DNA of 64,000 nt, taken from contig JAOZFN010000017.1 of the NCBI GenBank assembly GCA_027492205.1, positions 105,116 to 169,115 on the forward strand. The letters run 5' to 3'. Below, piece after piece: positions 35,341 to 43,302 of the stretch. The DNA is from Thermoproteota archaeon. Lineage in GTDB: Archaea; Korarchaeota; Korarchaeia; Korarchaeales; Korarchaeaceae. The position numbers were made by a program, and so were the translations under genes. The notes under the pieces are model-generated. The model was not told the DNA's origin. It made no database searches and saw only the letters and a list, made by a program, of their open reading frames with translations. How positions within the stretch are numbered: position 1 is the stretch's first letter; each line of letters opens with the position of its first letter.

Positions 35341-35495
35341 GGTTAGATTGACCCCTCCATCGCGTGTGGGCCTCTCTAGGACCTCTGAGGGCCCTCAGCA
35401 CGCTACGAAGTCGTGGGTGCGTCAACTCGGGGATCGTGTTCGTATCCGTCAGTCCGGCGTTGATCTTGGGAGGGTAGAAAGCCCCTCGCGCGCTC

Positions 35496-35942
35496 CTACT
35501 CTCGCTCCAGGGAACTCCTGCGTTCTTCCTCCAACCTCAGCAGCCTCTCCACCTTGCCCAGGTACCTCGCCACCTTAACCGCAAGAGGTGAAACTTCAAT
35601 GAGCTTGTCTCCGCGGCACACAAGGTGTTTCACGCTCAGGTCTCCACTCTTTGTGACCTTGACAGCCTCTTCCGCGGCGTGGTGCAGCTGGACGCAGTGG
35701 GGGCTCCCGTCCACCGTGAGGATCGTCAGCTCTTTCAGACTCACCCTAGCCAGTATCGAGGCGAGCTTCAGGGAGATCACGTTGATGTGGTCCCTCTCGG
35801 GACAGGCCCACGTCACGACCGCCTCGTTGCCAAGACCCTCGATTAGGTCTGGCCTTTCCACCTCGAGGCACTTTCCGTACACTATCAGCCTCCGGCGCTC
35901 TCGGAGGAGGCGAGAGGAGGCGTTAAGGGATAGCAGGTCCAT
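35496..35942 (-). CDS. Conserved archaeal cysteine-containing protein of unknown function
   Basis: A 148-residue protein with cysteines in VYGKCLE, VTWACPERDH, SPHCVQLHH and HLVCRGDK, together with two histidines in the third segment. The pattern suggests a metal or Fe-S site or a redox protein. The middle reads HINVISLKLASILARVSLKELTILTVDG, which I recall from an uncharacterised archaeal family sometimes annotated loosely as ferredoxin-like. No partner gene gives a role. A convincing CxxCxxC ferredoxin motif is missing. Confidence 0.7.
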   Translation of the reverse strand: MDLLSLNASSRLLRERRRLIVYGKCLEVERPDLIEGLGNEAVVTWACPERDHINVISLKLASILARVSLKELTILTVDGSPHCVQLHHAAEEAVKVTKSGDLSVKHLVCRGDKLIEVSPLAVKVARYLGKVERLLRLEEERRSSLERE

Positions 35943-36359
35943 CGATCTTCCACCACGGCGGCAGAAAAAATATGCACGTTGGCCCCCAGATTGTGGGAAG
36001 ACGAGCTTGCCACAGCGTCCCAGGGGTCACCGGGGGGAGGACCGCAGAGCGGCCTGTGGCACGAGGACTGCGAAACTTGCAGGTCACGGTTTTCCCCTGC
36101 CGCGTGTTTGGCGGATCCGTTGAGCTGGGTGAGAGGGGCTTTCCATCCTCTTCGCATTGAAGCGGCCATTCTACCTCCCAAGCATTTACTCGGGGGACAA
36201 GAACCCGCTGAAGATGATGAGGGATGACCTCAGCCTGCTGAGGAACACCCCTGCTCGGGGTGACTCTCCGGACCGTTCCTCTTGCTCTCTGTGGTTCCCT
36301 CGTCCAGAAATGTTGTGTAGATTATAATTTATAACCTGTCATTTGTGGGTATTCGTGCG
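35943..36359. other. Non-coding gap before vapBC, with a possible gene remnant
   Basis: No complete gene. From TTG 36157 a short frame reads LKRPFYLPSIYSGDKNPLK, then MMRDDLSLLRNTP, which looks like the real N-terminus of something but dissolves into unlikely sequence and ends at 36327. The last 60 bases form an A/T-rich promoter (TTATAATTTATAA, 36322-36334) for vapBC. Confidence 0.45.
36322..36334 (+). promoter_or_regulatory. TATA box of the vapBC operon
   Basis: TTATAATTTATAA lies 26-38 bases before the ATG at 36360, a strong archaeal core promoter site. Confidence 0.65.
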
Positions 36360-36560
36360 ATGGCCAAGACCATCCAGGTGAGGGAGAGCACTTACAGGCT
36401 GCTCGAGAGGCTCAAGAGGAGGATGAGTGCCAAGAGCTTCAACGAGGTCATAGAGAGGCTCGCCATGAGAGAGCTGGAACTGAGTGACGACATGTTCGGC
36501 GTCGACAGGGGGAGGCTGCCGCCGTTCAGGCCGGAGGACAGGGTGGAGGACAGGTGGTAG
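36360..36560 (+). CDS. vapB: VapB-type antitoxin
   Basis: A 66-residue antitoxin. MAKTIQVRESTYRLLERLKRR is the ribbon-helix-helix start of a large archaeal VapB family, followed by SAKSFNEVIERLAMREL and an acidic/proline-rich toxin-binding tail. ATG 36360 fits the family's usual start. Its last codons overlap the vapC start by 7 bases. Confidence 0.88.
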   Translation: MAKTIQVRESTYRLLERLKRRMSAKSFNEVIERLAMRELELSDDMFGVDRGRLPPFRPEDRVEDRW

Positions 36561-36958
36561 TCTACGACACCTACGCCTGGGTGGAGTACTTCAGGGGGAC
36601 GGAGAAGGGGGCCATGGTTAGGAAACTCCTCGAGACCGAGGAGGGCCTCACACCCGCTATAGTGCTGGCGGAGCTCGCGAGGAAGTACGTCAGAGAGGGC
36701 TTCTCCGAGAGGGAGGTCAGGAGAAGGCTGGAGTTCGTCGAGGCCAAGACCGCCAGGGTCGATGTCGACGCGGATCTCGCCCTGACGGCCGCTGAGCTGT
36801 ACCTGAGGCTCCTGGAGGTGGCGAGAGAGAGGAGTCTCAGGTCGCCCAGCCTAGCAGATGCTATAGTTTACGCTTGCGCCCTCGTGAGGGGGGACATGCT
36901 GGTTACAGGAGATCGGTTGTTCAGAGACCTGGACTCCGTGGTATACATCGGAGACTGA
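36554..36958 (+). CDS. vapC: VapC-type PIN-domain ribonuclease toxin
   Basis: A 134-residue PIN-domain protein. Conserved acidic residues: D5 in VVYDTYAWVEYF (with E11), E39 in LAELARKYV, D105 in SLADAIVYA and D123 in VTGDRLF. These form the Mg2+-dependent RNase site. GTG start within the 3' end of vapB, as usual. A full-length, apparently active toxin paired with its antitoxin. Confidence 0.9.
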   Translation: MVVYDTYAWVEYFRGTEKGAMVRKLLETEEGLTPAIVLAELARKYVREGFSEREVRRRLEFVEAKTARVDVDADLALTAAELYLRLLEVARERSLRSPSLADAIVYACALVRGDMLVTGDRLFRDLDSVVYIGD

Positions 36959-37396
36959 TCTGCCCTGTTCTCCACTCCTGGCGGCCTCCCTCTGACTGAC
37001 CCCACCCAGACACGTGCGTATGCTTAAGTGGCTGAGGGTCAGTCCCTTGCAAAAGTGCCGTGAGAATGAACTGCGTGTGTTACTTTGTACCCAGTGCTTT
37101 GTCTCGCGCGATCCCAGTGAGCAGGAGGCACGGGGCAGATTAGGTTATCCAAACCCGGGGGCGACTTTACTGTCCGAGGATCGCACTCACTTGTAGGCTA
37201 CCCCCTCTTCCCCGCCTGGTGGTATGGCCTAAGCATCACAGGGAACTGAGCTGATATCTGTTCAATGTATCGATTTGAGGAGGCTCTAGCCCCGAGCATC
37301 GTTTGGAACTCCGCTCAATCTGCGCCAAGCGACGGTCGCCGGATCGGCTTTGAAAGCAGCTTGGGTGATAATAAGGGGACCCACGCACACGAGGGG
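36959..37396. other. Gap without a supported gene; RidA promoter at its end
   Basis: The sequence is less GC-rich than its surroundings and contains only short, unconvincing frames. A TATA-like GTGATAATAAGG at 37365-37376 lies 20-30 bases before the RidA start. The rest, including an open stretch at 37014-37196, shows no recognisable protein. Confidence 0.5.
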
Positions 37397-37777
37397 GTGG
37401 GGACCCTGAGGCGGACGGTCAGCACAGGTCGCGCGCCCAGGCCGGTTGGACCGTATTCACAGGCAGTGGTGGCTGGAGGACTCGTGTTCGTCTCCGGTCA
37501 GCTGGGCATCGACCCAGAGACCGGGAAGCTCGAGGATGGAATCGCTAAGCAGGCGGAGAGGGCTCTGCTCAACGTCAAGGCCATTCTCGAGGCGGCCGGC
37601 TCCTCACTGGACAGGGTGGTCAAGGTGACTGCGTTCTTGGCGAGCCCGGAGCTGTACGGCGAGTTTAACGAGGTCTATTCGGGGTTCTTCAGGGAAGACC
37701 CACCGGCCAGGTCGGTGGCCTTCTGCAGACTCCCCAAGGGGGCGCTGGTCGAGGTGGAGGCCATCGCGATCATCTAG
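37397..37777 (+). CDS. ridA: RidA (YjgF/UK114) enamine/imine deaminase
   Basis: A 126-residue protein, the usual RidA length when started at GTG 37397. Conserved elements are RPVGPYSQAVVAGGLVFVSGQLGID, an Arg in PPARSVAF (substrate carboxylate binding, about R105) and the C-terminal LPKGALVEVEAIAI with the conserved Glu. RidA hydrolyses reactive enamines/imines such as 2-aminoacrylate. The longer frame upstream has no conserved sequence, and a TATA box at 37365-37376 supports this start. The lipoate-ligase-like gene follows after 9 bases. Confidence 0.92.
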   Translation: MGTLRRTVSTGRAPRPVGPYSQAVVAGGLVFVSGQLGIDPETGKLEDGIAKQAERALLNVKAILEAAGSSLDRVVKVTAFLASPELYGEFNEVYSGFFREDPPARSVAFCRLPKGALVEVEAIAII

Positions 37778-37786
37778 GTGTAGTCC

Positions 37787-38512
37787 GTGCCCGCGAAGAT
37801 CCGGGTCCTCTGGCTGGAAGAGCCCATCTCGGCAGCCCTCGGGCTGGCGCTGGAGGAGGCCCTGGTCAGGCGAATAGATGAGGGAAGCTCTGGCCCCGTC
37901 GCACTGGTCTGGCGGGCCCGACCGGCCGTCGTGATTGGAGTGAACCCCAAGACGCTCGAGGAGGTTGACCTCAAGACGGTCAAGATGCTCCAGATTCCGC
38001 TCCTGAGGAGAGAGAGTGGCGGAGGGGCCGTCTACCTCGACCCAGGGTGCCTCGTGTACTCGGTGCTCACCCAGAGGGGCTCCCTACCAGATACAGCCGA
38101 AGAGAGGTACGGGCTCCTCTCCTCAGGCCTAATCAACCTACTCGCTGACCTGGGGCTGACGCCCGAGTTCCGCGACCTGGGCGTGTGGGTTAGCGGTAGG
38201 AAGGTGTCCGGGACGGCGGAGCGGGTGCTCCGCACAGGCATCCTCCACCACGGAACGCTTCTGGTCTCATCAGACCTCAAGACGCTCGAAGCCGTACTGA
38301 CCAGGCCCAAGGCGCCCGTTGCAAACCTGAACGACCTGCTGGGAGGGATAATCCGTCTAAGAGAGCTGGCGCCTCGCCTAGCGGAGAGCGTGGCGCTGGC
38401 GCTCGGGCAGCCGGTGTGGAGCTCCCTCACGACGGAAGAGCTCAAAGCAGCCGAGGCCCTGCTTCCCAAATACCTAAAGGGGGTTGAGCTCCCCTACAGC
38501 GCCCCACGGTAG
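37787..38512 (+). CDS. lplA: Lipoate/octanoate-protein ligase-like protein (LplA family)
   Basis: A 241-residue BPL/LplA-family protein. RRESGGGAVYLDPG (about 66-79) is the lipoyl-adenylate loop and GRKVSGTA (about 138-145) holds the catalytic lysine K140. The later segment HHGTLLVSSDL matches the family. It would attach lipoate or octanoate to E2/GcvH lysines; archaea often need a separate C-terminal LplB-type subunit, not seen here. No lipoate-dependent complex is encoded in the window. GTG start; its end overlaps the convergent Lrp gene by 19 bases. Confidence 0.85.
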   Translation: MPAKIRVLWLEEPISAALGLALEEALVRRIDEGSSGPVALVWRARPAVVIGVNPKTLEEVDLKTVKMLQIPLLRRESGGGAVYLDPGCLVYSVLTQRGSLPDTAEERYGLLSSGLINLLADLGLTPEFRDLGVWVSGRKVSGTAERVLRTGILHHGTLLVSSDLKTLEAVLTRPKAPVANLNDLLGGIIRLRELAPRLAESVALALGQPVWSSLTTEELKAAEALLPKYLKGVELPYSAPR

Positions 38513-39084
38513 CTGGAGGTGGCCGGGCAGCCTATGCAGGTCCCCTGGGAATACCTCGCGCAGGACCCGCACTCGGCCCCGCAGGGAGCCACCTCCAAAT
38601 CCCCACCTACGGGGGGCTGGATGGGGGCGAATCCACCGACCATCTCACCGACCTCCACCTCCGACTTCCTGACTTCGGGCCTCGTCCTCACAGAGCAGCA
38701 GGTCAGGATGCTCTTGAGAACCGCGTCGTTCTCGGCGTACATCAGTATGATCAGGCTGTAGTCGCCCATCGACTCCATCATCCAGATGGTCCGAGGGCAT
38801 TTCGCGTACAGACCCTCGAGCCTCTCGAGTTCGGCGTACCCTGGAACCTCCACCTTGACCAGCGCGAGCTTGTAGCCCAGCTTGCTCAGATTCACCTCGG
38901 GAACCAGCCTGTACTCTCCCCTCGCGACCAGCCTCCTTAGCCTCTTTCCGACCGCCACGTGAGTGACTCCCTCGACCCTCGCCAGTTCAGTCAGCGAGAA
39001 CCGGCCCCGCCGGATCCCGATCTCCCTGAGCCTGGCCACCAGCCGCAGATCTCTCGAGTTCACGGCCTCTCCGGGGCTGCTCAT
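38494..39084 (-). CDS. Lrp/AsnC-family regulator with a C-terminal cysteine cluster
   Basis: A 196-residue protein. The N-terminal helix-turn-helix (FSLTELARVEGVTHVAVGKRLRRL, about 28-51) is followed by an Lrp/AsnC RAM-like ligand domain (KLALVKVEVPGYAELERLE, SLIILMYAEND). The last 35 residues hold CGAECGSCARYSQGTCIGC, spacing C-x3-C-x2-C-x7-C-x2-C, not normal for Lrp proteins; it may bind Zn, Cu or an Fe-S cluster and act as a sensor. It lies between a lipoate-ligase-like gene (convergent) and a TauE-like exporter gene on the same strand, a possible target. Confidence 0.82.
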   Translation of the reverse strand: MSSPGEAVNSRDLRLVARLREIGIRRGRFSLTELARVEGVTHVAVGKRLRRLVARGEYRLVPEVNLSKLGYKLALVKVEVPGYAELERLEGLYAKCPRTIWMMESMGDYSLIILMYAENDAVLKSILTCCSVRTRPEVRKSEVEVGEMVGGFAPIQPPVGGDLEVAPCGAECGSCARYSQGTCIGCPATSSYRGAL

Positions 39085-39175
39085 TTGGTAATAATCATTC
39101 TAACTTTTGGTTTCAAAACGAAACGGAGGGCGAGGCCGCTGGAGCCCCTGAGTCGGAGAGCCCGTTCTCAAGAGA

Positions 39176-39973
39176 TCACCAGAGCCTCACGCCGAAGTAG
39201 GAGGCGATGTACTTGAGGGACACGTACAGGAAGTACGCCCCGAAGAGCGCCTTCAGCGTCGCCGGCCTGACTCTCTTGATCGCCCTGGCTCCCAACTGGG
39301 CCCCCACGACCGTGCCAGCGGCCAGCGGAAGGCCTATCCCCAGCCTGACGAAGCCCTGACTCAGCTTGATCAGTCCGCCAACGACCGCCAGAGGGATCAT
39401 CGTGGAGAGGGACGTCCCCATGGCCAGCTTGACGGGCGCGTGGAACAGATAGATCATCCCCGGCACGAGGGCGTACCCGCCCCCCAGGCCCACCAGCCCG
39501 GTCGTCACCCCTATCGCAAATCCAAACAGGGCCTTTGGGGCTGCAGCCCCGGGGATCCCCTCCGTCTCACTCTTCGCTGAGACCGACGCACCTCTGAGTC
39601 CTGATATCCCCTCGTAGAACATCCTCAGGGCGGGCAGAAGGAAGACGGCTCCCAAGATCAGGTTGAGCAAGCTAAGCCTCGTCCTAGCGATACCGGTGAA
39701 GATGTAGGACCCTATGAGCACCCCGACGGTCCCCGCTCCGCCCATAACCGCGGTGGTGCCGAGGTCCAGATTCCTGATCCTGAGGTGGCCGTAGGCCCCG
39801 GAGAGCGTTGTGAACATCACCGCGAAGAGGGTGGTGCCGATCGCGAGCGTCGGCGGCAGCCCCATGTAGAAGTCCAGTATGGGTAGCATCACGCTGCAGC
39901 CGCCCGTCCCGATGAGCCCGCCGAGGGTGCCCGCGGCTACCCCGACCAGCAGCGCGACGACCTCTTGAGCGCC
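39176..39973 (-). CDS. TauE/SafE-family sulfite/anion exporter
   Basis: About 265 residues with two halves of about four helices each. Conserved TauE features are GTLGGLIGTGGCSVMLPIL near the start and the repeated GVTTGLVGLGGGYALVPGM in the second half, followed by KLAMGTSLSTMIPLAVVGG. These proteins export sulfite, sulfonates or related anions. The start was chosen at the second ATG (39973); the first (39997) adds eight residues. The Lrp-type regulator downstream is on the same strand. Confidence 0.85.
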   Translation of the reverse strand, partial: GAQEVVALLVGVAAGTLGGLIGTGGCSVMLPILDFYMGLPPTLAIGTTLFAVMFTTLSGAYGHLRIRNLDLGTTAVMGGAGTVGVLIGSYIFTGIARTRLSLLNLILGAVFLLPALRMFYEGISGLRGASVSAKSETEGIPGAAAPKALFGFAIGVTTGLVGLGGGYALVPGMIYLFHAPVKLAMGTSLSTMIPLAVVGGLIKLSQGFVRLGIGLPLAAGTVVGAQLGARAIKRVRPATLKALFGAYFLYVSLKYIASYFGVRLW

Positions 39974-40148
39974 CATGCCGGTCCCCAGGGCCCCCATTTT
40001 GGAACATCTAAAAGCGTGGGAGTTTCACTTCGAAACTACGGCCCCCAGGGGGCCCCTCGCTCGGGGGATGGGCGGCCGCCGAAGTTCCCGGAACTCCAGG
40101 CGGCTGGCGGACTGGCCGAGAGCCAGTTCAGCCGACCGGATGAGGTGG

Positions 40149-40544
40149 TCAGGTTGCTTGGCCGGCGTGCCCGCGGCCGTGCTCCCCGAACCCGGGCCTG
40201 GACTCCCAGCCCTCGTCCACCACGAGGGTTCCCTCCAGGTAGGCCCTGACCACCTCCCCGACCCTCCCCATCGCGCCGGTGACCACCCGAATCCCCATCT
40301 GGGAGAAGAACCGCCGAGCCCTGACCCCCACCCCGTAGGCGAGCACCACGTCGACCCCGAGGCCCCGGAGGAAGCTCGGAATGTCCCCGGGCCCGTGCTG
40401 CTGGAAGGGCGTCTGTACCACCCTCACTGAACGTATCTCGCGCCCGTCCACGTCCACGATGGTGTAGAACCTGGCTCGACCGAAGTGCGGGCTGACGGTG
40501 GACTCGAGGCCCCCGTCGTCCTCGCTGGGTACGGCGATCCTCAT
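40149..40544 (-). CDS. NifX/NafY-type dinitrogenase cofactor-like protein
   Basis: A 131-residue protein with the NifX/NifB-C fold: MRIAVPSEDDGGLESTVSPHFGRARFYTIVDVDG, then GPGDIPSFLRGLGVDVVLAYGVGVRARRFFSQMGI. Such stand-alone proteins are common in anaerobic archaea without nitrogenase and probably bind Fe-S or Fe-Mo/W-type clusters. The C-terminal Gly/His-rich tail (GFGEHGRGH) is compatible with metal binding. ATG 40544 starts at the conserved MRIA. It is divergent from argG. Confidence 0.88.
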   Translation of the reverse strand: MRIAVPSEDDGGLESTVSPHFGRARFYTIVDVDGREIRSVRVVQTPFQQHGPGDIPSFLRGLGVDVVLAYGVGVRARRFFSQMGIRVVTGAMGRVGEVVRAYLEGTLVVDEGWESRPGFGEHGRGHAGQAT

Positions 40545-40686
40545 GGGGGGTCCCGAGAGAGGGCTGGCCGGGGGGTCCTTATTTAACGTGAACGGGCCCC
40601 AGCGGCAAGGGTAAAATAGAAAGAATCGCGAGGGGCGGTCTAGGTGATACCGTGCGTTACCGGAATACCTGAAGCCCCAGAGGGGG

Positions 40687-41877
40687 CTGGAGTCTGTTTC
40701 TAGGGTCGTCCTCGCGTACTCGGGCGGGCTGGACACCACGGTGGCCGTCAAGTGGTTCTCCGAGGCTGGAGTGGAGGTCGTCACCCTAACCGTGGACGTG
40801 GGGCAGGGCGCGGACGAGGCCGAGCTCAGGGAGAGGGCGGTGGCGGCTGGGGCATCCAGGCACGTCCACGTGGACGCCAGGAGGGAGTTCGTGGAGAGGT
40901 TCGTCTGGCCGGCCGTGAGGGCCAACGCCCTCTACGAGGGGAAGTATCCCCTGTCCAGCGCCCTCTCGAGGCCGCTCATCGTGGAGAAGCTCGTGGAGGT
41001 GGCTAGGGAGGTCGGGGCCGACGCGGTGGCCCACGGGTGCACGTCCAAGGGGAACGACCAGGTCAGGTTCGACCTCACGGCGGCGGCCCTCGCGCCCGAG
41101 CTGAAGGTCCTGGCGCCGGTCAGGGTCTGGAGCTGGACCAGGGAGGAGGAGGTGCGGTACGCCGAGGAGAGGGGTATCCCGGTTCCGAGGGCCCACCGCA
41201 GGTACTCGATAGACCAGAACCTCTGGGGCAGGAGCGTCGAGGGGTCCGAGCTGGAGGATCCCTGGACCGGGCCGAGCCCTGAGGCCTTCGAGTGGACGGT
41301 GGATCCGGAGAGGGCGCCGGACGAGCCGCTTGAGATCACCCTGGGCTTTGAGGGCGGGGTGCCCACGTCGCTGAACGGGGAGGAGATGGCCCCGGAGGAC
41401 CTGGTGACCAGGCTGAACGAGCTGGCCGGGGCTCACGGGGTGGGGAGGATCGACCACGTGGAGAGCAGAGTCGTGGGGTTCAAGAGCAGGGAGGTCTACG
41501 AGTGCCCGGCCGCGGTCACGATTCTGGAGGCGCACCTCGACCTGGAGAAGCTCGTCCTGACCAAGGAGGAGCTCAGGTTCAAGTCCCTCGCCGACGGGGA
41601 GTGGACGAGGCTGGTATACGAGGGGCTCTGGGCGTCTCCCCTCAGGGAGAGCCTCGAGGAGTTCATAGCGAGCCTGGACGGGCCGGTCTCGGGGGAGGTC
41701 AGGCTCAGGCTGTACAAGGGGTCAGTCGCGGTGGTGGGGAGGAGGGCCGAGCGCCAGTCCTACAGCCTAGAGGTGGCGAGCTACGATGAGGGCTGGTACC
41801 CGACGGACGAGCAGGCCAGGGGGTTCATATCCGCCTGGGGGCTGCCGACCTGGCTGGCGAGGGGGGCGAGGGGCTAG
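40687..41877 (+). CDS. argG: Argininosuccinate synthase
   Basis: About 396 residues (family length). The N-terminal P-loop of the N-type ATP pyrophosphatase is VVLAYSGGLDTT; other landmarks are AHGCTSKGNDQVRFD, RRYSIDQNLWGRS and GRIDHVESRVVGFKSREVYE. It condenses citrulline and aspartate in arginine synthesis. No ATG, GTG or TTG lies in frame between the stop at 40645-40647 and the P-loop; the first GTG (40741) is inside the P-loop region. CTG at 40687 (preceded by AGGGGG) or 40669 are the best candidates. TATA-like GGTAAAATAG at 40607-40616. argH starts one base after its stop. Confidence 0.93.
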   Translation: MESVSRVVLAYSGGLDTTVAVKWFSEAGVEVVTLTVDVGQGADEAELRERAVAAGASRHVHVDARREFVERFVWPAVRANALYEGKYPLSSALSRPLIVEKLVEVAREVGADAVAHGCTSKGNDQVRFDLTAAALAPELKVLAPVRVWSWTREEEVRYAEERGIPVPRAHRRYSIDQNLWGRSVEGSELEDPWTGPSPEAFEWTVDPERAPDEPLEITLGFEGGVPTSLNGEEMAPEDLVTRLNELAGAHGVGRIDHVESRVVGFKSREVYECPAAVTILEAHLDLEKLVLTKEELRFKSLADGEWTRLVYEGLWASPLRESLEEFIASLDGPVSGEVRLRLYKGSVAVVGRRAERQSYSLEVASYDEGWYPTDEQARGFISAWGLPTWLARGARG

Positions 41878-43293
41878 TTGTACAGGCCCGCGCTGGGGGA
41901 GAGGCCGGGGTGGATCGCCGAGTACACCTCCTCGCTGAGGACGGTGGACCCGCTAATATTCGAGGAGGTGGTTCTCGTGGCGTCGGCCCACCTGATCCAC
42001 CTGACCGAGCTGGGCCTGATCCCGCGGTCGGCGGCCTCCTCCTGCGCCTCCGCCCTCCTCAAATCGCTGAACGCGAGGGAGGAGATCCTGTCAGGCGAGT
42101 ACGACGACGTTCACGAGTCTCTGGAGGCCTGGATTGTCGGGGAGATTGGGGAGGAGGCGGCAGGCTGGATCGGGTTCGGGAAGAGCAGGAACGACCAGGT
42201 GGCGGCGGCCATCAGGCTTGCCGTGAGGTCTAGGGTGCTCCGGGCGCTGAGGCAGGCGGCGCGGCTTAGGGAGGTCCTCTCGTCGATGGGGGAGAGGTTC
42301 GCCGACTGGCCGATGCCGGCCTTCACCCACCTGAGGCACGCCCAGCCGACTACGCTCGGGCACTACGCACTGGCGGTTGAGGAGTCGGTGTCCCACCACT
42401 GGCGCTCCATGGCCCGTGCCCTGGGGGAGGTCGACGCGTCCCCGATGGGCGCGTGCGCCGCGTCGGGGCCCTCCCTGCCGGTAGACAGGAGGAGGGTGGC
42501 CGACCTGCTGGGCTTCAGAGGGGTGGTCGGGAACACCCTCTACGCCTCCGGGTCCAGGGACTTCCTCCTCACCTCCGCATCTCCGGCCGCGTGGCTCCTG
42601 GTCTCGCTGAGCAGGGTGGCGGAGGACCTGATAGTGTGGTCGACGCCGAACTTCGGGTACCTGAGGGTACCCCCCGAGCACTCCGCCTCCAGCAGCGTCA
42701 TGCCCCAGAAGGTCAACCCGGTCACCCTGGAGGTGGTGAGGGCGAGGGCCGGGGAGGCCATTGGAAGGCTCCTGGCGATGGCGGCCGTGATGAAGGGCCT
42801 CCCCAGCGGCTACAACTTGGACCTACAGGAGCTGACCCTCCACTCCCTCTGGATCATGGACGAGGCGGCGAGGGCGTCGGCCGTCATGGCGGACCTCCTC
42901 GCCCGGGCTGAGTGGGACAGGGAGGCCCTGAGGAGGGACGCGGCGGGACCGGGCGGAGAGGGCCTCGCCCAGGACCTGGCGGAGCAGGCGGCGCTGAGGG
43001 GGGTCCCGTTCAGGGAGGCCCACCGGTCCGTGGCCCTGGGGCTGTCCGCCGGGAGGGGGGTCGGGGAGGTGGCGGCTGACCTGGGGCTCCCGCCGCCAGA
43101 CCTTGAGGGGGCTCTGCGGGCCAGGACGGTGGAGGGAGGCCCCAACCCCAGGGAGGTCTTGAGGGCGGCCAGGGCGGCGGAGGAGAGGTTGAAGAAAGAC
43201 GAAAGGTGGCTCAGGGCCGAGGAGGAGAGGGTCAGGTCCGCCAGGGAGAGGGTCCTCTCCCTGCTGAGGGGGCTGGCCTCGGGACGGGGGTGA
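41878..43293 (+). CDS. argH: Argininosuccinate lyase
   Basis: A 471-residue lyase of the fumarase/aspartase superfamily: the conserved GSSxMPxKxNP signature appears as SSSVMPQKVNPVTLE (about 279-293), with the catalytic serine in the mobile loop, plus FGKSRNDQVAAAIRL and the histidine in FTHLRHAQPTTLGH. It splits argininosuccinate into arginine and fumarate. The TTG start directly follows the argG stop, giving a tight argGH pair. The C-terminal 100 residues are Arg/Glu/Ala-rich. Confidence 0.93.
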   Translation: MYRPALGERPGWIAEYTSSLRTVDPLIFEEVVLVASAHLIHLTELGLIPRSAASSCASALLKSLNAREEILSGEYDDVHESLEAWIVGEIGEEAAGWIGFGKSRNDQVAAAIRLAVRSRVLRALRQAARLREVLSSMGERFADWPMPAFTHLRHAQPTTLGHYALAVEESVSHHWRSMARALGEVDASPMGACAASGPSLPVDRRRVADLLGFRGVVGNTLYASGSRDFLLTSASPAAWLLVSLSRVAEDLIVWSTPNFGYLRVPPEHSASSSVMPQKVNPVTLEVVRARAGEAIGRLLAMAAVMKGLPSGYNLDLQELTLHSLWIMDEAARASAVMADLLARAEWDREALRRDAAGPGGEGLAQDLAEQAALRGVPFREAHRSVALGLSAGRGVGEVAADLGLPPPDLEGALRARTVEGGPNPREVLRAARAAEERLKKDERWLRAEEERVRSARERVLSLLRGLASGRG

Positions 43294-43302
43294 GGCGGGG
43301 CC

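Noticed and set aside
36157..36327. Small gene before vapBC
   Set aside because: Convincing only for its first 32 codons. Reported as a possible remnant, not a gene.
37014..37196. 60-codon frame between vapC and ridA
   Set aside because: Mixed composition, no family, no promoter signal close to its start.
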